From an uncultured Muribaculum sp. (GTDB taxonomy: Bacteria > Bacteroidota > Bacteroidia > Bacteroidales > Muribaculaceae): a stretch of 64,000 nucleotides of DNA. The notes under the pieces are model-generated. The model was not told the origin of the DNA. It did no database searches and worked only from the letters and a program-made list of their open reading frames with translations. Positions within the stretch are counted from its first letter, which is position 1. Each line of letters starts with the position of its first letter. Shown here piece by piece: positions 49,455 to 59,127 of this stretch. The stretch covers positions 1 through 64,000 of the forward strand of contig CAJUMZ010000003.1 in the NCBI GenBank assembly GCA_910587665.1. The letters are read 5' to 3'. The position numbers were made by a program, and so were the translations under genes.

Positions 49455-52400
49455 TTAAGATTTAGATTTAACAATATGGTTGTCGTCAACCACGATATCG
49501 CGCATCTTCTTACGGTTGCGGCGCACACCATTGTAGGCAAAGATACAATAAAGAGCCGGAACAAACAAGAGGGTGAGTATGGTGGAGAATGTAAGACCGC
49601 CGATCACAGCCGTACCCATGGGGCGCCACATCTCCGCACCTTGCCCGGTGCCGCATGCCATAGGCACCATACCGAGGATGGTCGTGAGAGTGGTCATGAC
49701 CACAGGGCGCAGACGCGACTTACCGCCGGTAATCACCGCCTTTGTGATCGACATGCCGCGCTCTCGGTTGAGCGAGATATAGTCGATAAGCACGATACCG
49801 TTTTTCACCACGATACCGATAAGCATGATCGCACCGATCATCGACATGATATTGAGGGTGTGACCCGACAGCCACAGGATGATGAACACACCGGAGAATG
49901 CAAATAGAAGCGATGTCATGATGATGCCGGGATATGTGTAGCTTTCAAACTGCGCCGCCATCACGATATATACAAGGATCACGATGAGCGCGGCAAGCAT
50001 GAGGAGGTCGCGGAAAGAATCCTGCTGATCCTCGTAGCTACCGGCGATATTAATGCTGATGCCCGACGGTAGTTCCATCTTGTCGATCTCCACCTGAGCC
50101 TTCTCGACAATATCGCTCATAGGCACATCGGCAACCACCGCACTCACGGTGATGATGCGCTGACGGTCCTTACGCTCGATTGTAGGCGGGGTGAACCGCT
50201 CTACCACCTTACCGACATCCTTTATGCGCACCGCCTGTCCGGAGGGCGAATAAATAAGGATGTTTTCGATATCCTGAAGCGACGTACGCTTTTCAGGCGC
50301 GTACATCACCTTTATGTCATATTCCTCACCGTCTTCACGGTAAAGCGAAGCTATCGAGCCATTGATGCGGTTACGCAGATAAGTTGCCGCCGTCTGTAGG
50401 TTAAGTCCGTATAGGGCAAGCTTCTCGCGGTCGAAATCAACCTGATATTCAGGCTGGTAATCGGAACGCGACACACGCACGTCGGCAGTACCCTTGATGC
50501 CCGACAGAAGCCTGACAAGTCTCTGAGCCACAGAGTCGGTCTCTGTAAAGTCGTAACCGTACACCTCATAATCGAGCTGAGACTGACCGCCCATACCCAT
50601 GCCTCCTCCGACGGTTACCTGAGCCTTGCGGAACTCGGGATAGTGCAGGAGATCATTACGCATCAACGCCGCAATCTCGGTGATTCCGCGCTCACGGTCG
50701 CCCGGATCGAGGAGTCGTATGTTGGCGGAGATTATATGTGTACCGTTGTCGCGGAGCGAGGCAAATGTATTGTCGCTTGAAGCCGATCCTGTAGTATAGT
50801 TCATCACCTGAATCTCCGGATACTTTTCACGCCATTCCGCATACAGGCGCTCCATGGCATCCTTGGCGATCTCCACACGTGTACCGATCGGCAGCTCGAG
50901 ATTCACTGACAAGCGGGCGTCGTCGGCCACGGGGAAGAACTCGGTGCCGACACTCTTCATCAGGAACAATGAGCCTACAAAAGTGGCAAGGCAGACAAGT
51001 ATGGTTACAGTCTTGTGACTTACCACCTTTCCAAGCAGCCAAGCATAACCGTTGTCAAAGGCGTCGAGAGCCTTGCGCACCGGCGTGTAAAGGACAGTAT
51101 ATACCTTTCCGTGTTTCACATCCTTGCGCAGAAGCTGCGAGCAAAGCATCGGGGTAAGAGAAAGCGCACACACCGTTGAGATTATCATCATGATAGTCAC
51201 CATCCATCCGAGCTGACGGAAAAGCACACCGGTCATACCGGTCACAAGCGTCAAGGGGAAGAACACGGCAATAAGGGTAAGCGTGGAGGCGATTACCGAT
51301 ACAGCCACCTCATTGGTGCCATGTACGGCAGCCTGGCGCGGATCGGAACCGCGTTCGATATGGGTTGTGACATTTTCAAGCACCACAATGGCATCATCAA
51401 CCACCATACCGATAGATATGGAAAGTGCCGATAGCGAAACGATGTTGAGCGAGTTGCCCGTGACGGCAAGGTATATAAACGACGCGATGAGCGAGATAGG
51501 AATCGTAATGGTAATGATGAGCGTGGCGCGCCACCTTCCAAGGAAGGCAAACACGACGATTATCACAAACAGCAACGCGTACATCACAGTCTCGACAAGA
51601 GAGGCGATGGTATTGCGGATATTGTCGGAAGTGTCGACAATGACGCCGAGCTTCACGTCGGAGGGGAGACGCTTCTGCAGCGAAGGCAACATCTTCATCA
51701 CCTCCTCGGAGATCTGCACAGAGTTGGCGCCCGACTGCTTCTGCACGATAATCATCGCGCCCTGCTCGCCATTGTTGAAAGTCTCCTGGGCACGCTCCTC
51801 AAGAGTGTCCTCGATACGGGCCACGTCGCGGAGATAGATATTTCGGCCACCCTGCGACGCCACCACGAGATCCTTCAGGTGGTCGGTCGAAGAAAACTCA
51901 CCCTGCACGCGCAGCGAGTAAGTGTCGCTACCGATGTCAAACGAGCCGCCCGGTATATTGCGGTTTTCAGCCGCAATCAAAGCGGAGATTGTCTCGACCG
52001 AAAGGTTGTATGCCTCAAGACGCTGCGGGTCAACATAAATGTGGACCTCGCGCTTTGGCGCACCCGAAATCGACACGGAACCGACACCGCTGATACGCGC
52101 CAGCGGGTTAGCCACATTCTCGTCAAGAATCTTGTAAAGTCCGGGCATACTCTCCTTAGCCCTGACCGACAGCATCACGATAGGAATCATATCAGAGCTG
52201 AACTTGAAAATTATGGGATTTTCGGCAGCATCGGGGAGCATACTCTTCACCATGTCAAGCTTGTCGCGGACATCATTGGTGAGCACGTCGATATCCTCGC
52301 CATATTCAAACTCAAGAGTGATCACCGAGATATTCTCGCGTGACTTTGAAGTGATATGCTTGAGGTCGTTTACCGCGTTAAGGCTGTTTTCGAGCGGTCG

Positions 52401-52592
52401 CGTCACATTCTGCTCTATATCGGGGGCACTCGCGCCGGCATAAGAGGTCATCACCATGATAGTGTTGGTCTCCACGTCGGGATAGAGGTCGATAGGTAGT
52501 GTCGAGAGTGAGAACAGACCCAGAATCACCACCGCCACAAAGCAGAGGGTGGTCATGATGGGGCGTTTCACCGCACTTGCATATAAACTCAT
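49455..52592 (-). CDS. RND efflux transporter, HAE1 type
   Basis: A 1045-residue proton-driven inner-membrane pump of the AcrB/MexB class. The N-terminus MSLYASAVKRPIMTTLCFVA leads into TM1. Periplasmic loops follow after TM1 (residues 30-335) and TM7 (about 560-865). The proton relay Asp pair is in SIGMVVDDAIVVLENV (TM4, about 400-415). Twelve hydrophobic segments in two blocks are visible, and the length fits the family. Multidrug or other hydrophobic substrates are usual; the sequence does not tell which. It forms an operon with the adaptor (21 bp upstream), the TolC protein and the PII-like gene. Confidence 0.95.
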   Translation of the reverse strand: MSLYASAVKRPIMTTLCFVAVVILGLFSLSTLPIDLYPDVETNTIMVMTSYAGASAPDIEQNVTRPLENSLNAVNDLKHITSKSRENISVITLEFEYGEDIDVLTNDVRDKLDMVKSMLPDAAENPIIFKFSSDMIPIVMLSVRAKESMPGLYKILDENVANPLARISGVGSVSISGAPKREVHIYVDPQRLEAYNLSVETISALIAAENRNIPGGSFDIGSDTYSLRVQGEFSSTDHLKDLVVASQGGRNIYLRDVARIEDTLEERAQETFNNGEQGAMIIVQKQSGANSVQISEEVMKMLPSLQKRLPSDVKLGVIVDTSDNIRNTIASLVETVMYALLFVIIVVFAFLGRWRATLIITITIPISLIASFIYLAVTGNSLNIVSLSALSISIGMVVDDAIVVLENVTTHIERGSDPRQAAVHGTNEVAVSVIASTLTLIAVFFPLTLVTGMTGVLFRQLGWMVTIMMIISTVCALSLTPMLCSQLLRKDVKHGKVYTVLYTPVRKALDAFDNGYAWLLGKVVSHKTVTILVCLATFVGSLFLMKSVGTEFFPVADDARLSVNLELPIGTRVEIAKDAMERLYAEWREKYPEIQVMNYTTGSASSDNTFASLRDNGTHIISANIRLLDPGDRERGITEIAALMRNDLLHYPEFRKAQVTVGGGMGMGGQSQLDYEVYGYDFTETDSVAQRLVRLLSGIKGTADVRVSRSDYQPEYQVDFDREKLALYGLNLQTAATYLRNRINGSIASLYREDGEEYDIKVMYAPEKRTSLQDIENILIYSPSGQAVRIKDVGKVVERFTPPTIERKDRQRIITVSAVVADVPMSDIVEKAQVEIDKMELPSGISINIAGSYEDQQDSFRDLLMLAALIVILVYIVMAAQFESYTYPGIIMTSLLFAFSGVFIILWLSGHTLNIMSMIGAIMLIGIVVKNGIVLIDYISLNRERGMSITKAVITGGKSRLRPVVMTTLTTILGMVPMACGTGQGAEMWRPMGTAVIGGLTFSTILTLLFVPALYCIFAYNGVRRNRKKMRDIVVDDNHIVKSKS

Positions 52593-52613
52593 TGTTGCAG
52601 TATAATTGGTTTA

Positions 52614-53666
52614 TTATTTATCTGTTTTGTCTAACACGTTGACTTCAACCCCGTTTGCCAGGCGGGATTGACCGGAGATAACCACCTCCGCGCCATTATC
52701 CACTCCCGAGATAAGCTCATAGGTGTCGCCGAGACGCTGTCCGACCTCCACCCTGTTGAACGACACTTTGCCATCCTTGTATACATATACAAACTTCTCA
52801 CCGGAGCCGGTCTGCTTCACAATCGCGCGATCGGGAACGACGACACGGTTTTCAGTGCCGAAATTCATAACCACCCTTGCAAACATACCGGGGCGTATGC
52901 GCTCGTCACGGTTGGGTATGTTGACCTCAACGGTGAATGTGCGCGTAGCAGCGTCGATAGTGGGATGAATCAGCTCGACAGTACCTTCAAACATCTCATC
53001 GCCGTAAACATCAAGATAAACGGCAACCTTCATGCCCTTGTGAACCTTTGTAAACTCAGTCTCACTCACGTTGATGAGCACCTTGACGGGCTGAATCTGC
53101 TCTATGGTCAGTATCGGCAGCTGCCCGGTCATGTCGCCTGCATCATAATTGCGTTCGGTAACGACACCGTTGACAGGCGATACAAGGAATGTATTTTCAA
53201 GCTGGTTGTCATACTGGCGGCGCGCGGCGTCAAGCTCGGTTTTCATCTGATCGACCGACTGCTTTGTGCCGCCACCTATATTATATAGTTCAAGCGCACG
53301 GTTATATTCACGCTCAGTATTGTCAAGCCTTACTTTCAATTGGTCGATGTTGACATTATCGAGCACTACGAGGCGCTGTCCCTTAGCCACCTTCGAGCCG
53401 ACATCAACAAGAATGGACTTTATACGGTTGGGCGTCGAGGTGGTGATATTGTTGGTCTTGTAAGCCTCGACGGTCGCGGTGTAAGAAACGAGCTGGTCAA
53501 CACTCTGTTCATGCACCTGAAGTATCTCCACATTAGGGCGTTCGTCAACATTCTCCGCTTTTGCCGCCTCATCCTTTTTACCGCCACAAGAAGAAAGCGT
53601 GGCTACCATCATGGCACCGAGCATAAGGCAAGCAGCGGCACCGTGCATTCTGACTGACATAATCAT
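52614..53666 (-). CDS. RND periplasmic adaptor, lipoprotein
   Basis: A 350-residue membrane-fusion protein of the AcrA/MexA class. The lipobox is LSSC (Cys27 lipidated), followed by an acidic linker (GGKKDEAAKAENVDER). Then come the lipoyl half-motif (TPNRIKSILVDVGSKVAKGQ), a coiled-coil hairpin (about 105-145), and SPVNGVVTERNYDAGDM. The beta-barrel follows, and the membrane-proximal domain ends near VVISGQSRLANGVEV. ATGs at residues 1, 3 and 7 are all possible starts. It lies between the TolC-type and RND genes, and so joins them into one tripartite exporter. Confidence 0.93.
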   Translation of the reverse strand: MIMSVRMHGAAACLMLGAMMVATLSSCGGKKDEAAKAENVDERPNVEILQVHEQSVDQLVSYTATVEAYKTNNITTSTPNRIKSILVDVGSKVAKGQRLVVLDNVNIDQLKVRLDNTEREYNRALELYNIGGGTKQSVDQMKTELDAARRQYDNQLENTFLVSPVNGVVTERNYDAGDMTGQLPILTIEQIQPVKVLINVSETEFTKVHKGMKVAVYLDVYGDEMFEGTVELIHPTIDAATRTFTVEVNIPNRDERIRPGMFARVVMNFGTENRVVVPDRAIVKQTGSGEKFVYVYKDGKVSFNRVEVGQRLGDTYELISGVDNGAEVVISGQSRLANGVEVNVLDKTDK

Positions 53667-53682
53667 TATCCGGGTTGTTTTA

Positions 53683-55155
53683 TTATTCTATATTACTGTA
53701 TTTTTCAAGATCGGCGTTGCCAAGGAGCAATTCAAGCTCGCTGTTGGCGACAAGATAATTATAGATAGCCTGATAATAGGCAAGCCGCGCCCGCGTCAGA
53801 GCGAGCTCCGAGTCACGGAGGTCAAGATAGCTTGCGGCACCGATCTCAAACGACTTTTCCATTATCTCGTGGGCTTTTACCGCCTGCGCGACACTTTCAG
53901 AGTTGCTTGCGATCTGCTTGACATTTTTCTGAATATTATCGACGGCAAGATCGACCTGCATACGAATGGAGCGTTCAAGATTTTCACGTTGCCATGCCAT
54001 CTCGTCGACCTGAATACGCGCCTGCTTTATCTTATGATAACGCTGGCCGCCTTCAAAAATAGGGAAATTAAGCGACAAGCCTACAACCGAATATGGATCC
54101 CACCGGAAATTGCGGAGCGGATTGCCATTGGATGAAGAGGTCCAGTTATAGCTTGCAGAAAGCGCAAGCGTAGGATACCATGCCATTTTCTGAATCGACA
54201 GGGCATTGCGCAGCGAACGTGTCTGCAGGTCAAGGGTACGGAGATCGGAGTTACCCTCGATAGATCCGGTCTCGAGCGAAATCGTCTTTTCATACATGTC
54301 AGCCTCATAATCGGCGAGCGATGTAGTAGCCTTAACCGGATTTCCGGCATCTATTCCCATCAGTATGGCAAGCTGCAACCGTGCCTGCTTTATAGCAATC
54401 TCAGCCTGAAGCAATTCCGGCTCAACATTTTTCACCTGTACCGAAGAGCGGAGCACATCATACTCGGAAGCCGTACCCACCTGAAATTTCTTCTCATATA
54501 TCTTATAGTTAAACAGGGCATTGTCATAATTTTCCTGAATAACCCGATAACTGTCCTCGGCGAGCAGCAACGTGTAATACGCCGACTTGACCTGATTTAC
54601 AAGTGACAGGCGCGATGCCCTCGCCGCCTCAACGTTTTGCAGTATCTGGCTGTCGTTAAGCTTAAGCGATGCCCAAAGCTGGGGAGCAATCAGCGGCAAA
54701 GACGCATTGAACCCGACCTGATAACTGTTGTCAAGACCCATCTTGATACCGCTGTTCTTACCGCCCGAAGCGGGAGCACCGGCTCTTGACCCGGGAGTAT
54801 CCGAGCCTGAATCGCCACCTTCGCCATCGGCATTGTCACCGCCGGCACCGCCGCCCATCATGGAGCCGAAACCATCCATGTTCATGTAAGCGACCTGCTT
54901 GGCTATCATGCGGTTGTAATTGCCCCCGAAATTAATAGTGGGGAGCAACTGTCCTATGGTTTCCTTTTTAGCGTAATCCACACGCTTAACCTCCATATCG
55001 GCTACCTTGACCGAGGGATTTTCCGACAATGCCACGGCAATACACTGGTCGAGAGAAAGCGTGAGTGTATCGGGGTGAAGCTCCTGTGCGGTCGCAAACC
55101 GGCTGACGCACAAACCAAGGATTGACAACCCCGTGACAGCAATACTATATTTCAT
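53683..55155 (-). CDS. TolC-family outer-membrane channel of the RND operon
   Basis: A 490-residue outer-membrane factor. The signal peptide ends near RFATAQ (residue 24). LSLDQCIAVALSENPSVKVADMEVK opens the TolC fold. Between about 95 and 140 there is a Gly/Asp-rich insertion (GGGAGGDNADGEGGDSG) that is unusual and probably sits in an exposed loop. The two long-helix repeats (for example QVKSAYYTLLLAEDSYRVIQ and DLRDSELALTRARLAYYQAI) are intact. It is the first gene of the RND operon, with a consensus promoter. Confidence 0.92.
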   Translation of the reverse strand: MKYSIAVTGLSILGLCVSRFATAQELHPDTLTLSLDQCIAVALSENPSVKVADMEVKRVDYAKKETIGQLLPTINFGGNYNRMIAKQVAYMNMDGFGSMMGGGAGGDNADGEGGDSGSDTPGSRAGAPASGGKNSGIKMGLDNSYQVGFNASLPLIAPQLWASLKLNDSQILQNVEAARASRLSLVNQVKSAYYTLLLAEDSYRVIQENYDNALFNYKIYEKKFQVGTASEYDVLRSSVQVKNVEPELLQAEIAIKQARLQLAILMGIDAGNPVKATTSLADYEADMYEKTISLETGSIEGNSDLRTLDLQTRSLRNALSIQKMAWYPTLALSASYNWTSSSNGNPLRNFRWDPYSVVGLSLNFPIFEGGQRYHKIKQARIQVDEMAWQRENLERSIRMQVDLAVDNIQKNVKQIASNSESVAQAVKAHEIMEKSFEIGAASYLDLRDSELALTRARLAYYQAIYNYLVANSELELLLGNADLEKYSNIE

Positions 55156-55187
55156 GTGTTGTGTTTAGTGATAATTTTTTATTGAAA

Positions 55188-55219
55188 CAAACTTACTATT
55201 AATATCCTCCCCGTGCAAA
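55188..55219 (-). promoter_or_regulatory. Promoter of the RND efflux operon
   Basis: Minus strand: TTTG (55216-55219), 20 bp, TAAGTTTG (55188-55195), 32 bp upstream of the ATG. A perfect consensus placed just downstream of the long inverted repeat. Confidence 0.78.
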
Positions 55220-55226
55220 TCGCCCA

Positions 55227-55278
55227 TAATAAATATTCCAAAAAGGAGAACAGATTCTCCTTTTTGGAATATTTATTA
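55227..55278 (-). terminator. 24-bp perfect inverted repeat after ilvA
   Basis: Arms 55227-55250 and 55255-55278 are exact inverse complements of 24 bp with a 4-nt loop (CAGA). Core of the stem: CCAAAAAGGAGAA. It lies 21 bp past the ilvA stop and 7 bp before the -33 box of the RND operon. The T-run is within the stem, and the element is symmetrical, so it can act as a terminator in both directions. Confidence 0.75.
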
Positions 55279-55299
55279 GACTTAAAACCAAAATACGGG

Positions 55300-56508
55300 T
55301 TATTTCAGTATGTTGTAACCTGCCTCAAGAAGTCCCTTGCGGATAATGTCAATATGCTCGTGATTGCGGGTCTCCATCACAAGGCGCAACGAGCAACTGG
55401 TTATGGGAGTATCGACGCTTATGCGCTCATGGGTCACAGAGATGATGTTTCCGCCAAGCTCGCCTATCACACGGCTTACGTCGGCAAGTACTCCCGGCTT
55501 GTCAAAGAGGTCGATGTTGACGGCATAGTTTCTACCGCTCTTTATAAGACCGCGGTTGATTACGCGACTCAATATGGTGACATCAATATTGCCGCCAGAC
55601 ACAAGGCATACCGTACGCTTCCCTTTTATAGGCACTTTGTCAAACATCGCAGCAGCCACAGCAACGGCACCCGCACCCTCGGCAACAAGCTTTTCCTGCT
55701 CCATCATGGCAAGGATGGCGGCAGAAATCTCGTCGTCGCTCACCGTGACTATATCATCGACATATTTCCGGCAAAGCTCAAACGTATTTGTCCCCGGCTC
55801 CTTAACGGAAATTCCATCGGCTACGGTCGACACATTTTCAAGACACTCGATACGGTCATTTTTCAGCGACTCCACCATGCTCGGGGCACCCGCCGCCTGA
55901 ACGCCGTAGATCTTCACGTCGGGGCGCACAGCCTTGATTGCAAATGCGACACCCGAGATGAGTCCGCCACCTCCCACCGGAACGATCACCGCCTCAACAT
56001 CGGGCATTTCATCGAGGATTTCAAGGCCGATCGTGCCCTGCCCCGCTATTACGAGCGGGTCATTGAACGGATGCACGAAAGTATATCCATGCTCGTCGCG
56101 CATCTCAAGCGCACGCTTGTAAGCGTCGTCATACACACCGGGCACGAGGCATACCTCAGCCCCATATTTTTTGGTAGCCTCCACCTTTGAGATCGGGGCG
56201 CCCTCAGGCAGACAGATTATCGACTTGATGCCATTGGCTTTTGCACCCAACGCCACTCCCTGAGCGTGATTGCCCGCCGAACAGGCTATAACCCCGTGAG
56301 CCTTCTCTTCGGGCGACAACTGGGATATCTTATAATAGGCGCCTCTCAGCTTGAAAGAGCCTGTATGCTGCAGGCACTCCGGCTTAAGATATACTTCGCT
56401 TTCCTGATTGATTTTTGGAGCACTTATAAGCTCCGTGTGACGGACAACACCCTTCAATACATGTGCCGCCCTGTATATGTCACTTAACGCAAGGATTTCT
56501 TCAGACAT
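55300..56508 (-). CDS. ilvA: Threonine ammonia-lyase with ACT domain
   Basis: A 402-residue PLP enzyme that deaminates threonine to 2-oxobutanoate, the first step of isoleucine synthesis. The PLP lysine is Lys53 in HTGSFKLRGAYYKI, and the phosphate-binding loop is VPVGGGGLISGVAFA (about 176-190). One C-terminal ACT-like domain (about 325-402, VNIDLFDKPGVLADVSRVIGE) is present, as in the shorter TdcB/IlvA form, whereas E. coli IlvA (514 residues) has two. It may be catabolic or biosynthetic. It is monocistronic and diverges from pyrE. Confidence 0.92.
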   Translation of the reverse strand: MSEEILALSDIYRAAHVLKGVVRHTELISAPKINQESEVYLKPECLQHTGSFKLRGAYYKISQLSPEEKAHGVIACSAGNHAQGVALGAKANGIKSIICLPEGAPISKVEATKKYGAEVCLVPGVYDDAYKRALEMRDEHGYTFVHPFNDPLVIAGQGTIGLEILDEMPDVEAVIVPVGGGGLISGVAFAIKAVRPDVKIYGVQAAGAPSMVESLKNDRIECLENVSTVADGISVKEPGTNTFELCRKYVDDIVTVSDDEISAAILAMMEQEKLVAEGAGAVAVAAAMFDKVPIKGKRTVCLVSGGNIDVTILSRVINRGLIKSGRNYAVNIDLFDKPGVLADVSRVIGELGGNIISVTHERISVDTPITSCSLRLVMETRNHEHIDIIRKGLLEAGYNILK

Positions 56509-56528
56509 ATTTTATTGATTTTGCATTG

Positions 56529-56536
56529 CAAAAGTA
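56529..56536 (-). promoter_or_regulatory. Promoter -7 box of ilvA
   Basis: TACTTTTG on the minus strand, 20 bp upstream of the ilvA ATG. No perfect -33 element. Confidence 0.5.
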
Positions 56537-56568
56537 GCAATTATTCTTTACAATTTAATATGTTTTTA

Positions 56569-56599
56569 TTGGTAATTTGTCTCACAAACACTATCTTTG
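56569..56599 (+). promoter_or_regulatory. Promoter of pyrE
   Basis: TTG (56569-56571), 20 bp, TATCTTTG (56592-56599), 29 bp upstream of the pyrE ATG. Perfect consensus. Confidence 0.78.
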
Positions 56600-56628
56600 C
56601 ACCAACATAATTCCAAATACAATTCAAG

Positions 56629-57279
56629 ATGAAAAAGTTAGAAAGTCTCGTAGCCGAAAAATTGTTAAAGATCTCCGCGATCAAACTACAACCCGATATT
56701 CCTTTTGTTTGGGCTTCAGGCTGGAATTCACCTATATACACCGACAACCGCAAGACGTTGTCATACCCCGAGCTTCGCAGTTTCATAAAGGTTGAGCTGT
56801 GTCGCGTAATCATGGAAAACTTCGAGGCTCCCGACGCTATCGCCGGTGTGGCCACCGGTGCCATCGCACAAGGCGCGCTTGTAGCCGACGCTCTCGGACT
56901 CCCTTACGTATATGTGCGCTCCACTCCAAAGGATCACGGTCTTGAAAACCTTATCGAAGGCAACCTTAAACCGGGTCAGAAAGTAGTGGTAATCGAAGAC
57001 CTCATCTCTACCGGAGGCAGCAGCCTAAAGGCAGTAGAGGCAATCCGCAACGCAGGTTGCGAGGTAGTGGGCATGGCAGCGATATTCACCTACGGCTTCC
57101 CGGTGGCGGTAAAGCGCTTTAACGAGGCAGGTGTCAAACTTATCACCCTAAGCAACTACAATTCAATGCTTGAGGCAGCGCTAAACACCAATTACATCAA
57201 GGAACAAGACCTCGAGACCCTTAAGGAATGGCGCAAAGATCCTGCCAACTGGGTGCCCAATTCAACTAAAGCGGACTGA
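56629..57279 (+). CDS. pyrE: Orotate phosphoribosyltransferase
   Basis: A 216-residue enzyme of pyrimidine synthesis that joins orotate with PRPP to give OMP. The N-terminal part has FVWASGWNSPIYTDNRK (residues 23-39), the orotate site; the catalytic loop follows as RSTPKDHGLENLIEG with the Lys. The PRPP motif is VVVIEDLISTGGSS (about 119-132). Length fits the family (about 213). The PRPP substrate is supplied by prs at 24.5 kb. Confidence 0.95.
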   Translation: MKKLESLVAEKLLKISAIKLQPDIPFVWASGWNSPIYTDNRKTLSYPELRSFIKVELCRVIMENFEAPDAIAGVATGAIAQGALVADALGLPYVYVRSTPKDHGLENLIEGNLKPGQKVVVIEDLISTGGSSLKAVEAIRNAGCEVVGMAAIFTYGFPVAVKRFNEAGVKLITLSNYNSMLEAALNTNYIKEQDLETLKEWRKDPANWVPNSTKAD

Positions 57280-57314
57280 TCGGCATAGTTCCGCATCAAA
57301 ATCAGCAATTAATT

Positions 57315-57740
57315 ATGACCACATATTCAAGTAAGCCGGTCGAAGTGGCAATGTCTGCCTCGACCGTATTTGACCGCATTAGCAACCTCGGCACTTTTCA
57401 GGAGCGTATCAATCAGCTTCCCGAGGAAGTAAAGGCAAAGATAGGCTCGGTGACTTTCACAGAAGACACAATAGTAATCAATGCCGCCCCGATGGGCGAC
57501 ATGACCCTGCGCGTGACCGAGCGCGTACCGGCGCGCCGCCTTGCTCTGACTGCCGAAAACGCGCCGGTGCCCATCATCCTTTCGGTCAATCTTGACGAAA
57601 AGGGAGCCGAATCGACGGAAGTTGTCACCTCCATAGATGTCGAGATGCCGGCTATGCTCCGCCCCATGGTCGGACCAAAACTTCAGGAAGCGGCCGAGAA
57701 GTTTGGCGACATGATAAAAAATCTGGCATTTGTAAAATAA
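57315..57740 (+). CDS. SRPBCC-fold protein
   Basis: A 141-residue cytosolic protein with the pattern of the START/SRPBCC (polyketide cyclase-like) helix-grip fold: VEVAMSASTVFDRISNLGTF at the start, alternating beta strands, and a long C-terminal helix (MVGPKLQEAAEKFGDMI). The ligand and function are unknown. It lies between pyrE (35 bp) and argH (39 bp) on the same strand, probably as a middle gene of the unit. Confidence 0.75.
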   Translation: MTTYSSKPVEVAMSASTVFDRISNLGTFQERINQLPEEVKAKIGSVTFTEDTIVINAAPMGDMTLRVTERVPARRLALTAENAPVPIILSVNLDEKGAESTEVVTSIDVEMPAMLRPMVGPKLQEAAEKFGDMIKNLAFVK

Positions 57741-57779
57741 TTGCCGGCATCCGGCGGCAGAAACCCTGTAAATCAGCTC

Positions 57780-59123
57780 ATGGCTTCAAAACTTTGGGAA
57801 AAATCCACTACCGTGGATCACGATGTCGAATCCTACACCGTAGGTCGCGACCGCGAGATGGATCTTTATCTCGCCCCTTACGATGTGCTCGGCTCACTTG
57901 CCCATATCAAAATGCTCCAGTCAATAGGATTGCTTTCGGCGGAAGAGCTTGATACGCTTACCGGCGAGCTCCGCGGCATTTACGAAATCATCGGCAAGGG
58001 AGAGTTCAAAATCGAGGATGACATCGAGGATGTACACTCCCAGGTCGAGCTTATGCTTACGCGTCGCCTCGGCGATACAGGCAAAAAGATACATTCGGGG
58101 CGTTCACGCAACGATCAGGTGCTTGTCGACCTGAAACTGTTCATACGGTCAAGGATCGAGGATGTCACAAAGGCGATGACGCGCCTCTTTGACACCCTGC
58201 TTGAGCAGAGTGAGCGATACAAGGATGTGCTTCTGCCGGGATATACCCACCTCCAGGTGGCTATGCCGTCATCCTTCGGGTTGTGGTTCGGGGCTTACGC
58301 CGAATCGCTTGCCGATGACCTGACGGTGATGCGCGCCGCCTATGAGATCACCAACCGCAATCCGCTTGGATCGGCGGCGGGCTACGGCTCGTCATTCCCG
58401 CTCAACCGAACAATGACCACCAACCTGCTCGGATTTGACAGCATGGACTACAATGTAGTCTACGCCCAGATGGGGCGCGGAAAGACCGAGCGCATAGTCG
58501 CCCAGGCATTATCAAGCATAGCAGCCACCGTAGGCAAGCTCGCCTACGACGCCTGCCTGTTCAACTCGCAGAACTTCGGTTTCATAAAACTCCCTGACGA
58601 GTTTACCACCGGCTCTTCGATAATGCCCCACAAGAAAAATCCCGACGTATTTGAGCTTACGAGGGCTAAATGCAATAAATTGCAGGCCCTGCCATTTGAG
58701 ATAACCCTTATCACCAACAACCTGCCGTCGGGATATTTCCGCGACCTGCAACTGGTGAAAGAGAATTTCGTTCCTGCGTTTGACGACATCATAGCCATCC
58801 TTGACATGGTGACCGCCATGGTGTCACAGATAAAGGTCAACCGTTCGATCGTAGACGATGACCGTTACCGATTAATGTTCTCGGTGGAGGAAGTCAACAG
58901 GCTCACGCTTGAGGGAATGCCGTTTCGCGACGCATACAAGAAGGTGGGACTTGACATCGAAGAGGGCAAATTCAATGCCGTCAAAGAGGTACACCACACC
59001 CATGAAGGCTCTATCGGCAACCTGTGCAACGACAAGATAAAGGCTCTTTACGACAAGACCCTCGCCGGCTTTAACTTCGAGACGTATCACCGCGCATTCG
59101 CGGCTCTTCTCGGCAAAAACTGA
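57780..59123 (+). CDS. argH: Argininosuccinate lyase
   Basis: A 447-residue enzyme of the fumarase superfamily that splits argininosuccinate into arginine and fumarate. The start is the ATG at 57780 (MASKLWEKS); a TTG at 57741 would add 13 residues without homology. Motifs: HSGRSRNDQV (about 100-109), LPGYTHLQVAMPSSFG (about 148-163, catalytic His) and the superfamily signature TTGSSIMPHKKNPDV (about 277; catalytic Ser). The next gene starts 4 bp after the stop. Confidence 0.94.
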   Translation: MASKLWEKSTTVDHDVESYTVGRDREMDLYLAPYDVLGSLAHIKMLQSIGLLSAEELDTLTGELRGIYEIIGKGEFKIEDDIEDVHSQVELMLTRRLGDTGKKIHSGRSRNDQVLVDLKLFIRSRIEDVTKAMTRLFDTLLEQSERYKDVLLPGYTHLQVAMPSSFGLWFGAYAESLADDLTVMRAAYEITNRNPLGSAAGYGSSFPLNRTMTTNLLGFDSMDYNVVYAQMGRGKTERIVAQALSSIAATVGKLAYDACLFNSQNFGFIKLPDEFTTGSSIMPHKKNPDVFELTRAKCNKLQALPFEITLITNNLPSGYFRDLQLVKENFVPAFDDIIAILDMVTAMVSQIKVNRSIVDDDRYRLMFSVEEVNRLTLEGMPFRDAYKKVGLDIEEGKFNAVKEVHHTHEGSIGNLCNDKIKALYDKTLAGFNFETYHRAFAALLGKN

Positions 59124-59127
59124 CATT

